Source: Luteibacter aegosomatis
GTDB taxonomy: Bacteria; Pseudomonadota; Gammaproteobacteria; Xanthomonadales; Rhodanobacteraceae
Assembly (NCBI RefSeq): GCF_023078455.1
Contig: NZ_CP095740.1
Location: 3,832,001 to 3,896,000 of the forward strand
DNA length: 64,000 nt
Direction of reading: 5' to 3'
Shown: piece by piece, positions 20,888 through 27,873 of the stretch
Layout of the letters: every line of letters starts with the position of its first letter
How positions within the stretch are numbered: position 1 is the first letter of the stretch
The notes under the pieces: generated by a model
The model's input: the letters and a program-made list of their open reading frames with translations, nothing else
Databases searched by the model: none
Told to the model about the DNA's origin: nothing
Translations under genes and position numbers: made by a program

Positions 20888-22299
20888 GCCGACTAGTCGT
20901 CATATCGAACCGGGTGGCGCTGCCCAAGCAGACCCAGACCGGCGGCCTGGCCTCCGCGATGAACGCGGCCCTGCAGGAAATGGGCGGCCTGTGGTTCGGC
21001 TGGAGCGGCAACCTCGCCGCCGAAACGGGCAAGGAGCTGCATGAGGTCGAAGACGGGCATATCAGCTACGCCACCATCGATCTTTCCAAGGCGGACCACG
21101 ACGATTACTACAGCGGCTTCGCCAACCGCGCGCTCTGGCCCCTGTTCCACTACCGCGGCGACCTGGTCGACTACCGCCGCGACCATCTCGAGGGCTACCT
21201 GCGGGTCAACCGGATCTTCGCCAAGCGCGTCGCGAAGCTCCTGAAGAAAGACGACATCGTCTGGGTGCACGACTACCACCTGATACCGCTGGCCGCGATG
21301 TTGCGCGAACTGGGCGTGGAGAACCGCATCGGCTTCTTCCTGCATACGCCGCTGCCCGCGGCGGGATTGCTCATCACCCTGCCCCGCCACCGCGAGATCC
21401 TCGAATCCTTCGCCTCCTACGACCTCGTGGGCCTGCACACGCAGCGCGACCTGCGCGCGCTGGAAGACTACTTCCTGCATGAACTGGGCGCCGCGATGCG
21501 CACGGGCGGACGGATCCGCGCGGCCAACGGGCGCATCTTCCGCGCCGGCGTGTTCCCGATCAGCATCGACACCGCCGAAGCGGTGGAACTGGCCCATCGT
21601 GCCGAGGACGCCGGCGCGGTCGCCAAGCTCAAGGCCTCCATCGACGATCGCGCGCTGATCATCGGCGTGGATCGCCTGGATTATTCCAAGGGTCTGCCGG
21701 AGCGCTTCGAGGGCTTCGCCCGACTTCTGCGCGACCACAAGGACCTTCGCGGACGCGTATCGCTGCTGCAGATCGCGCCGCCGTCGCGTTCCGACGTGCC
21801 CGAGTACCGCTCGCTTCGTCGAGAGCTGGAGCGCAGCGCGGGGCATATCAACGGCCAGTACGCCGAACCGGATTGGGTGCCCATCCGCTACGTGAACAAG
21901 TCGTTCGGGCACAAGGTGCTGGCGGGTTACTTCCGCACGGCCAAGGTGGGCCTGGTGACGCCGCTGCGCGACGGCATGAACCTCGTGGCGAAGGAATACG
22001 TGGCCTGCCAGGATCCACAGGACCCCGGCGTGCTGGTGCTCTCGCGCTTCGCCGGCGCGGCGCAGGAACTGGACGCGGCGTTGCTGGTGAATCCGTCCGA
22101 CCTCGACGAGGTGTCGGAGGCCTTGAAGCGCGCGCTGGAAATGCCGCTGAAGGAGCGCCGCATGCGCTGGCAGTCGATGATGGACGTGCTGGAACGCAAC
22201 GACATCACGGCGTGGCGCAACGCGTTCCTGCATGCGTTGACGGAGCCGCCAAGGGTCAAGCCGGAGATCTACGTGCCGACGCCGGTGATGGCGCCCTAA
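20884..22299 (+). CDS. otsA: Trehalose-6-phosphate synthase
   Basis: GT20 glycosyltransferase that joins UDP-glucose and glucose-6-phosphate. The 471-residue product begins MSRLVVISNRVALP, contains the acceptor-site region GLWFGWSGN, VWVHDYHLIPLAAMLR, GFFLHTPLPA, the donor-binding VDRLDYSKGLPERFEGF, and the C-terminal TPLRDGMNLVAKEYVACQ with the nucleotide-binding residues. Length is normal for bacterial OtsA. It is followed immediately by a family-B repeat. Confidence 0.97.
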   Translation: MSRLVVISNRVALPKQTQTGGLASAMNAALQEMGGLWFGWSGNLAAETGKELHEVEDGHISYATIDLSKADHDDYYSGFANRALWPLFHYRGDLVDYRRDHLEGYLRVNRIFAKRVAKLLKKDDIVWVHDYHLIPLAAMLRELGVENRIGFFLHTPLPAAGLLITLPRHREILESFASYDLVGLHTQRDLRALEDYFLHELGAAMRTGGRIRAANGRIFRAGVFPISIDTAEAVELAHRAEDAGAVAKLKASIDDRALIIGVDRLDYSKGLPERFEGFARLLRDHKDLRGRVSLLQIAPPSRSDVPEYRSLRRELERSAGHINGQYAEPDWVPIRYVNKSFGHKVLAGYFRTAKVGLVTPLRDGMNLVAKEYVACQDPQDPGVLVLSRFAGAAQELDAALLVNPSDLDEVSEALKRALEMPLKERRMRWQSMMDVLERNDITAWRNAFLHALTEPPRVKPEIYVPTPVMAP

Positions 22300-22314
22300 G
22301 CGTCTCGCTAGCCC

Positions 22315-22394
22315 GATTCGCCGATACGATCGGCTCCCACCCTTCGGTAGATACCTCGCTACCGAAGGGTGGGAGCCGATCGTATCGGCGAATC
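22315..22394. repeat. REP palindrome, family B copy 2
   Basis: An 80-base nearly perfect palindrome: arm GATTCGCCGATACGATCGGC... CCCTTCGGTAG, loop ATACCTCG, and the inverted arm. It sits between the convergent ends of otsA and pgeF, where it may also act as a 3' end structure. Confidence 0.9.
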
Positions 22395-22402
22395 CCGTAC
22401 CC

Positions 22403-23119
22403 TCAGCGCGTCCAGATGAGCGAGGCGAATCGCCCGCTTTTCGCCCCGTCGCGCCGGTACGAATAAAGCCGCTCGTCGGTGAACGTGTCGAAGCCGCCTC
22501 CCGAAACCCGGCCGACGCCCGCCGCCGCTAATCGACGCCGCGCCAGCGCGTAGAGATCGCACAGCCAATGCCCCGGTCGCGTCGCCGTGAAGGCCGAGGC
22601 CGCGCCGGCATCGCCGTCGACGAACGCCGCGCGAACCTCCTCGCCCACCTCGTAGGAAACCGCGCCGATGGCGGGACCTAGCCAGGCTTGCACGCCATGG
22701 GCCGCCATCCGCTCCACGGTCCGCTCCAGGACCCCGGCGGCCAACCCACGCCATCCGGCGTGCGCGGCCCCGATGGTCCGTCCATCCGACGAAACGAACA
22801 GCACCGGCAGGCAATCGGCCGTGAGGATCGCCAGCACGCGCCCCGGGCCGGAGGCCACGGCGGCATCCGCCTCCGGCTCCTCGGCGCCCGGCACGGCCTC
22901 GGCCACGGCCGTGCCGTGCACCTGTCGCAGCCACAAGGCCTCTCCCGGCAGGCCGAGGGCCGTCACCAGGGCGGCGCGGTTGGCCCGCACGGCGTCCACG
23001 TCGTCACCCGAGCGCAGGCCGAGGTTGAACCGGGCATAGGGCCCCTCGGACACACCAGGGCCCTGCCGCGTCGACACCGCAGCGCCCACGGGCGCCTCCC
23101 ACTCGGGACGAATCCACAT
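22403..23119 (-). CDS. pgeF: PgeF (YfiH/laccase-domain) peptidoglycan editing factor
   Basis: Multicopper-oxidase-like single-domain family also called YfiH or DUF152. Homologues have purine nucleoside phosphorylase or polyphenol oxidase activity, and the E. coli member prevents incorporation of Ser in place of L-Ala in UDP-MurNAc. The 238-residue product has the conserved metal ligands in RQVHGTAV, LTADCLPVLF and AAHAGWRGLA, and GPAIGAVSYEVGEEV. It starts 3 bases after the rluD stop, the same rluD-pgeF order as in many proteobacteria. Confidence 0.93.
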   Translation of the reverse strand: MWIRPEWEAPVGAAVSTRQGPGVSEGPYARFNLGLRSGDDVDAVRANRAALVTALGLPGEALWLRQVHGTAVAEAVPGAEEPEADAAVASGPGRVLAILTADCLPVLFVSSDGRTIGAAHAGWRGLAAGVLERTVERMAAHGVQAWLGPAIGAVSYEVGEEVRAAFVDGDAGAASAFTATRPGHWLCDLYALARRRLAAAGVGRVSGGGFDTFTDERLYSYRRDGAKSGRFASLIWTR

Positions 23120-23122
23120 GGG

Positions 23123-24100
23123 TCAATCCTCGATCGGATGCTCGAGCGTATCGGCGCGCAGGGCCTCGATCAGCGCCTCCTGCTCCGGCGGGCGGGGGGA
23201 ATCGAATTCCAGGTATTCCCCGGTGACCGGATGCTCGAACGCCAGCTTCTCGGCGTGCAGGGCCTGCCGGCGGAAACCGCGCAGGGCGTCGATCAGCGTC
23301 TGGCTGGCCCCGCGCGGCAGGCGCAGGCCGTTGCCGTAGAGCGGGTCGCCGACCAGCGGATGGCCGATATGGGCCATGTGCACGCGGATCTGATGGGTGC
23401 GGCCGGTCTCCAGGTTGCACTGGAGCACGCTGTGGGCGCGGAAACGCTCGCGCACGCGGTAATGCGTGACCGCCTCCTTGCCGCCCATCTCCACGTCGCG
23501 CACGCCCTGCTTGAGGCGATCGTGCTGGTGGCGGCCGATGGGCTCGTCCACCGTGCCGCCAGCCACCATCGTGCCCAGCACCACCGCCTCATACTGGCGG
23601 TGCACGTCGTGCCGCGACAGCATCGCCACCAGCGCGGTCTGCGCGGCGATGGACCGGGCCACCACCATCAGGCCCGAGGTGTCCTTGTCCAGGCGGTGCA
23701 CGATGCCGCCACGCGGCAGCCCGGCCAGCGCGGGGTCGTGGTGCAGCAGCGCGTTCAGCATCGTGCCGGCCGGGTTGCCCGCGCCCGGGTGCACGACCAG
23801 CCCCACGGGCTTCTCGATCACCATCAGGTCGGCATCCTCGTGGAGGATGTTCAGGGCGATGTCCTCCGGCTGGGCGTGGACCTCGGCCTCCAGCTCCGCC
23901 TCCAGCACCACCGTCTCGTTGCCCCTTACCAGGTGCCGGGGCGCCACGGGGGCGCCGTCGAGCAGCACCTTGCCCTCCTTGATCCAGGCCGTGAGCCGGG
24001 ATCGGGAATAGTCGGGGAACATCTCGGCCAGGGACTGGTCGAAACGCCGTCCCGCCGCCGCCACGGGGACCGTGGCCTCGTGCCTTACCTTCGTCGTCAT
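23123..24100 (-). CDS. rluD: 23S rRNA pseudouridine synthase RluD
   Basis: Modifies U1911, U1915 and U1917 of 23S rRNA in E. coli. The 325-residue product has an N-terminal S4 domain ([18 protein letters not shown]), the catalytic motif [15 protein letters not shown] with the essential Asp, the [18 protein letters not shown] motif and GDPLYG. It is divergently transcribed from bamD, a conserved arrangement (rluD back to back with bamD). The intergenic space is only 69 bases. Confidence 0.96.
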   Translation of the reverse strand: MTTKVRHEATVPVAAAGRRFDQSLAEMFPDYSRSRLTAWIKEGKVLLDGAPVAPRHLVRGNETVVLEAELEAEVHAQPEDIALNILHEDADLMVIEKPVGLVVHPGAGNPAGTMLNALLHHDPALAGLPRGGIVHRLDKDTSGLMVVARSIAAQTALVAMLSRHDVHRQYEAVVLGTMVAGGTVDEPIGRHQHDRLKQGVRDVEMGGKEAVTHYRVRERFRAHSVLQCNLETGRTHQIRVHMAHIGHPLVGDPLYGNGLRLPRGASQTLIDALRGFRRQALHAEKLAFEHPVTGEYLEFDSPRPPEQEALIEALRADTLEHPIED

Positions 24101-24169
24101 ACCACCTCGCCCGGCCGGCGGCCGGTTTCGGCTATCATGCCCTTTCGCTCAAGCATCCGAACTCTCTCA

Positions 24170-24997
24170 ATGCGTGCAACCAAGATCACCATTCTGCTCC
24201 TCCTCGCCCTGTCGATGAGCGCCTGCTCGATGTTTCGCAGCAAGAAGGAAACGATCGACACCATGCCGGTCGAGCGGCTGTACGCCAACGCCCACGAGTC
24301 GCTCGAGCACGCCGACTATGCCGCCGCGGAAAAGGCCTATCAGCGCCTGATCGCGCGCTTCCCGTCCGGCGACATCAACGAGCAGGCCCAGATCGAGCTG
24401 GCCTACGCGCAATACAAGGACAACAAGCCGGACGACGCGTACTCCACGATCAACCGCTTCATCAAGACGTTTCCGACCCACAAGCACGCAGATTATGCCT
24501 ATTACCTGCGCGGCCTGATCAATTTCGACCGTACGGGCGGTTTCATCGAGCGCTATTTCAACCGCAGCTCCGATGCCTCCACGCGCCGCGACCAGGGTTT
24601 CAACCTGACCGCGTTCGACGATTTCAGCCAGCTGACCCGTCGTTATCCGAACAGCGCCTATGCCACCGACGCCCGCCAGCGCATGATCTTCCTGCGCAAC
24701 CAGCTGGCTCGCTTCGAGGTGAACGTGGCCGAGTACTACCTGCGCACCAAGTCGTACATCGCCTCGGCCAACCGCGCCCAGTACGTGATCGAGCACTACC
24801 AGCAGTCGCCGGAAACCGCCGACGCCCTGGCGATCCTCACCCGCAGCTACCTGGCCCTCGACCGCAAGCCGCTGGCCGACCAGACCCGCCAGGTGCTGGC
24901 CCTGAACTACCCGGACCACCCCTACCTCACCGATCCGGAGTGGCCGCACCACCCGTCGACGCTGAGGAAGGCGATTCCCTTCTCGGGTCACCACTAA
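24170..24997 (+). CDS. bamD: Outer-membrane assembly lipoprotein BamD
   Basis: Essential TPR lipoprotein of the BAM complex, 275 residues. The N-terminus MRATKITILLLLALSMSAC is a lipoprotein signal with Cys at 19. The mature protein has five TPR-like repeats beginning MPVERLYANAHESLEHADYA and containing FIKTFPTHKHADYAYYLRGL, FSQLTRRYPNSAYATDARQR and AEYYLRTKSYIASANRA. ATG 24170 gives the signal; the frame is spuriously open far upstream across rluD and pgeF. Confidence 0.96.
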   Translation: MRATKITILLLLALSMSACSMFRSKKETIDTMPVERLYANAHESLEHADYAAAEKAYQRLIARFPSGDINEQAQIELAYAQYKDNKPDDAYSTINRFIKTFPTHKHADYAYYLRGLINFDRTGGFIERYFNRSSDASTRRDQGFNLTAFDDFSQLTRRYPNSAYATDARQRMIFLRNQLARFEVNVAEYYLRTKSYIASANRAQYVIEHYQQSPETADALAILTRSYLALDRKPLADQTRQVLALNYPDHPYLTDPEWPHHPSTLRKAIPFSGHH

Positions 24998-24998
24998 G

Positions 24999-25026
24999 AA
25001 AAAAGCCGGCGAAAGCCGGCTTTTTT
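24999..25026 (+). terminator. Rho-independent terminator after bamD
   Basis: Twelve-base stem AAAAAAGCCGGC / GCCGGCTTTTTT with a GAAA loop, starting one base after the bamD stop. The A/T ends make it functional in both directions. Confidence 0.92.
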
Positions 25027-25031
25027 CTTGT

Positions 25032-25184
25032 GTGGGAGCGGACCCTGTCCGCGAACCCTCAGGCGGCCCATGTCGAATGAGGCCATGCATTCATGCCGGG
25101 GAGCGGTAAAAACCCCGCCCGATCATCGCAATGCCTCGTTCGCCCGGTGCGAGTTCGAGGGTTCGCGGACAGGGTCCGCTCCCA
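25032..25184. repeat. Composite REP palindrome, family A pair
   Basis: Outer units 25032-25060 (GTGGGAGCGGACCCTGTCCG and on) and 25156-25184 are perfect inverted copies. The inside is partly inverted (GTCGAATGAGGCCATGC against GCAATGCCTCGTTCG). Same architecture as 6864-7015 but with a different, less perfect centre. It lies between the convergent bamD and nadE. Confidence 0.85.
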
Positions 25185-25198
25185 CCACGGCTCTCCGC

Positions 25199-26815
25199 TC
25201 AGCGCCAGCCCGAGGTGATCGGGTAGCGCCGTTCCCGCCCGAACGCCTTGGTCGTCACCCGCGGCCCCGGTGCCGCCTGGCGGCGCTTGAACTCGTTGAT
25301 GAACACCAGGCGGATCACCCGGCGTACCGTGGCGTCTTCGTGGCCGGCAGCGATGATGTCCTCGGCCGAGGCCTCCCCTTCGATGAAGTGCTCGAGGATG
25401 GCATCCAGATCGTCGTAAGGCGGCAGCGAATCCTGGTCGGTCTGGTCGTGGCGCAGTTCGGCCGAGGGCGGACGCTCGATCACCGCATCGGGAATAGCCC
25501 CGTCGATGGCGGCCCGCCAGCGCGAGAGGCCGTACACCACGGTCTTGTAGACATCCTTCAGGGGCGCATAGGCGCCGCACATGTCGCCATAGAGGGTGGC
25601 GTAGCCCACCGCCATCTCGCTCTTGTTGCCCGTGGAGAGCAGCAGGCGGCCGGTCTTGTTCGACATGGCCATGAGCAGCACGCCGCGCGCGCGCGATTGC
25701 AGGTTCTCTTCGGTGATGTCCGGCGAGCGCCCGTCGAATACGGGCGCCAGCGTGCCGGCGAAGGCCTGGTAGATGCCCTCGATCGGCAGCACGTGGTACT
25801 CCACGCCCAGGTGCTCCGCCTGGGCCTTGGCCTCGCGCAGGGAGAGGTCGGAGGTGTACTCGGTAGGCATCATCACGGCGGTGACCTTGTCCTTGCCCAG
25901 CGCATCCACCGCGATGGCGAGGGTCAAGGCGGAGTCGATGCCGCCGGACAAGCCGAGCAGCACGCCGGAAAAGCCGTTCTTGCCCACGTAGTCGCGCACG
26001 CCGCGCACGAGGCCGGCGTACATGACGGCTTCGCTCGAGGTCGGACGATCCGCCGGCCAGTCGACCGCCGCGAGGCGCTTCGTCTGCGTGTCGTAGTCGA
26101 CGGCCAGCAGCATGTCCTCGAACGACGGAGCGCGCGCGGCGATGCCGCCGTCGGGCTGCACCAGCAACGAATGCCCGTCGAACAGGAGGTCGTCCTGCCC
26201 TCCCACGAGGTTCACGTAGGCGATGGCGACGCCGTTGTCGACGGCACGCTGGCGCAGCAGCGCCTCGCGGGTAGCCGCCTGGCGCCTGTCGTAGGGCGAG
26301 GCGTTGATCACCAGGATGAGCTCGGCACCCGACTGCGCCGCGTGGGCGGCCGGTTCGGCTTCCCAGATGTCTTCGCAAATGAGCATGCCCACCCGCACGC
26401 CTTCGATGGTGAAGACGCGAGTGGTGTCGCCGGGACGGAAGTAGCGCTTCTCGTCGAACACCGTGTAGTTGGGCAGCGCCTGCTTGTGGTACGTCCACTC
26501 GACCTGGCGTTCGCGGATCAGCGAGGCGGCGTTGTACACCTCGCCCCGCGTATCCGGATGCCCGACCACCGCCGAAATGCCGTCGATGGACGGAGCGAGC
26601 TCCTCGAGTTCGCGCGCGCAGGAAGCGAGGAAGCTCGGTCGCTGGAGGAGATCTTCGGGCGGGTAACCCGACAGGGTGAGTTCGGGAAAGGCGATGAGCG
26701 AGGCGCCGAGGCGGTCGCGCGCCTCGGTCGCCAATGCCTTGACCTTCAGTGCGTTGCCGGCCGTGGCACCGACCGGGAAATCGTACTGGGCCAGGGCGAA
26801 GCGAAAGATGGACAT
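25199..26815 (-). CDS. nadE: Glutamine-dependent NAD+ synthetase
   Basis: Two-domain enzyme that amidates nicotinic acid adenine dinucleotide using glutamine. The 538-residue product has an N-terminal nitrilase-type glutaminase (Glu in FPELTLSGYPPEDLL, Lys in YHKQALPNYTVFDE, Cys in GMLICEDIWE) and a C-terminal ATP-PPi synthetase domain (GLSGGIDSALTLAIAVDALG, STGNKSEMAVGYATLYGDM). It ends RYPITSGWR as usual. I start at ATG 26815 (MSIFRFALAQ); the open frame upstream crosses repeats. Confidence 0.96.
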   Translation of the reverse strand: MSIFRFALAQYDFPVGATAGNALKVKALATEARDRLGASLIAFPELTLSGYPPEDLLQRPSFLASCARELEELAPSIDGISAVVGHPDTRGEVYNAASLIRERQVEWTYHKQALPNYTVFDEKRYFRPGDTTRVFTIEGVRVGMLICEDIWEAEPAAHAAQSGAELILVINASPYDRRQAATREALLRQRAVDNGVAIAYVNLVGGQDDLLFDGHSLLVQPDGGIAARAPSFEDMLLAVDYDTQTKRLAAVDWPADRPTSSEAVMYAGLVRGVRDYVGKNGFSGVLLGLSGGIDSALTLAIAVDALGKDKVTAVMMPTEYTSDLSLREAKAQAEHLGVEYHVLPIEGIYQAFAGTLAPVFDGRSPDITEENLQSRARGVLLMAMSNKTGRLLLSTGNKSEMAVGYATLYGDMCGAYAPLKDVYKTVVYGLSRWRAAIDGAIPDAVIERPPSAELRHDQTDQDSLPPYDDLDAILEHFIEGEASAEDIIAAGHEDATVRRVIRLVFINEFKRRQAAPGPRVTTKAFGRERRYPITSGWR

Positions 26816-26922
26816 GGGGGATCCGTGCGGTCGCGGGGATCGCCCATGATACCGCGCGGACGCCATGGGAGCCGCTTCGGAAGCGGCGCCAAGTCGCTTC
26901 GAGCGCCGCCGCACCCCCGCAC

Positions 26923-27058
26923 CGTCGTTCCTGTGAAAACAGGAACCCAGCGCCCCGGTTCACGACCTTCACGACGACGTTCCATCGGCTTGTCGTAGGA
27001 GGCCGCCTCGCGAAAACCCACCTGGTGGCGCTGGATTCCTGCGTGCGCAGGAATGACC
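26923..27058. repeat. Inverted pair of family C repeats
   Basis: Unit 26923-26950 (CGTCGTTCCTGTGAAAACAG and on, ending GAACCCAG) and inverted unit 27029-27058 (CGCTGGATTCCTGCGTGCGC and on, ending GAATGACC). Each can form its own short hairpin. This type of repeat is common in Xanthomonadales intergenic DNA. The pair fills the gap between the VanX-type gene and nadE. Confidence 0.75.
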
Positions 27059-27077
27059 AACAGTGGACCTGGCAGGG

Positions 27078-27779
27078 TCACTCCACGGGCACGTCGAAGA
27101 TCGTCGACGCTACCGCCGACGGCAGCGAGTAATGCCACCACTCCGCCGGATAGTTGACGAAGCCACGCGCCTCCATCGCCCGCTTCAGCCGTTGCCGGTT
27201 CGCGCGCTGCGGCGCCGTGATGCGCGGATCGTCGGTATGCGCCAGTGGATCGAAGAAATCGAAATCCGTCCCCATGTCCAGCGGCACGCAATGCCCCGCA
27301 TCGCAACGCATCAGCGTGAGGTCCACCGTGGCGCCACGGCTGTGCCCGGATACCGGGGCGATGTATTCGCCCAGCAGCTTGTCCTTGCCGAGGTTCGGGT
27401 AGTGCGCCGCCTTCGTGCGCACGTCCGACAGATCGCCCGCCCACCGAACGAATGCCGCGACGGCGCGGGCCGGCCGATAGCAATCCCATACGCGAAGCCG
27501 GTAACCCTCGCCGCGCAGATCGGCGTCGACGGCGGCGAGCGCCTTCGCGGCGGCGGTGCGAAGGAAGCACTTCGGTGCCCGGTACCCGTCGACCGGTGCG
27601 CCGGTGAAATTGTGCGCGCCCGCGTAGCGCATGTCCTCGTCGATGTCCGGCACGAGCGAGCGCACGTCGGTCAGACCCGCCTCGGCCGCCGTGCGGGCGG
27701 GGGACACGGGCGGCGTTTCCGCCGCGCTCGCATCGAGGGCAAGCGCGACGAAGAGGAAAAGGCGGATATGCATCGTCAT
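27078..27779 (-). CDS. VanX/DdpX-type D-alanyl-D-alanine dipeptidase
   Basis: Zinc dipeptidase of the peptidase M15D family, 233 residues, with a signal peptide (about 1-18, ending LDASAAE) that puts it in the periplasm. Family marks are VPDIDEDMRYAGAHNFTG near the start, VWDCYRPARAV, the zinc motif GHSRGATVDLTL (His and Asp ligands) and AEWWHYSL (catalytic Glu and last His ligand). Such enzymes cut D-Ala-D-Ala; without vancomycin-resistance genes nearby the likely role is use of cell-wall D-Ala-D-Ala. ATG 27779 has GAGGA six bases upstream. It is the last gene of a minus-strand unit with an Oar-like receptor and a transglutaminase-like protein. Confidence 0.9.
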   Translation of the reverse strand: MTMHIRLFLFVALALDASAAETPPVSPARTAAEAGLTDVRSLVPDIDEDMRYAGAHNFTGAPVDGYRAPKCFLRTAAAKALAAVDADLRGEGYRLRVWDCYRPARAVAAFVRWAGDLSDVRTKAAHYPNLGKDKLLGEYIAPVSGHSRGATVDLTLMRCDAGHCVPLDMGTDFDFFDPLAHTDDPRITAPQRANRQRLKRAMEARGFVNYPAEWWHYSLPSAVASTIFDVPVE

Positions 27780-27815
27780 GGATCGTCCTCGCGACACCCT
27801 GGGGCCTCGCCGTAG

Positions 27816-27835
27816 GCACCGGCCTGCGCCGGTGC
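27816..27835. repeat. Short hairpin between receptor and dipeptidase genes
   Basis: GCACCGGC-CTGC-GCCGGTGC, an 8-base perfect stem in the 94-base gap between the TonB receptor stop and the dipeptidase start. Resembles the core of short Xanthomonadales repeats; no T-run, so not an obvious terminator. Confidence 0.5.
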
Positions 27836-27873
27836 GACGAAGTCTATCGCAGCGGCACCGATGCGCCCAAGGA

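Noticed and set aside
27078..27779. Vancomycin-resistance gene vanX
   Set aside because: No vanH, vanA-type ligase or VanRS pair nearby; a Gram-negative periplasmic dipeptidase in a muropeptide locus fits better.
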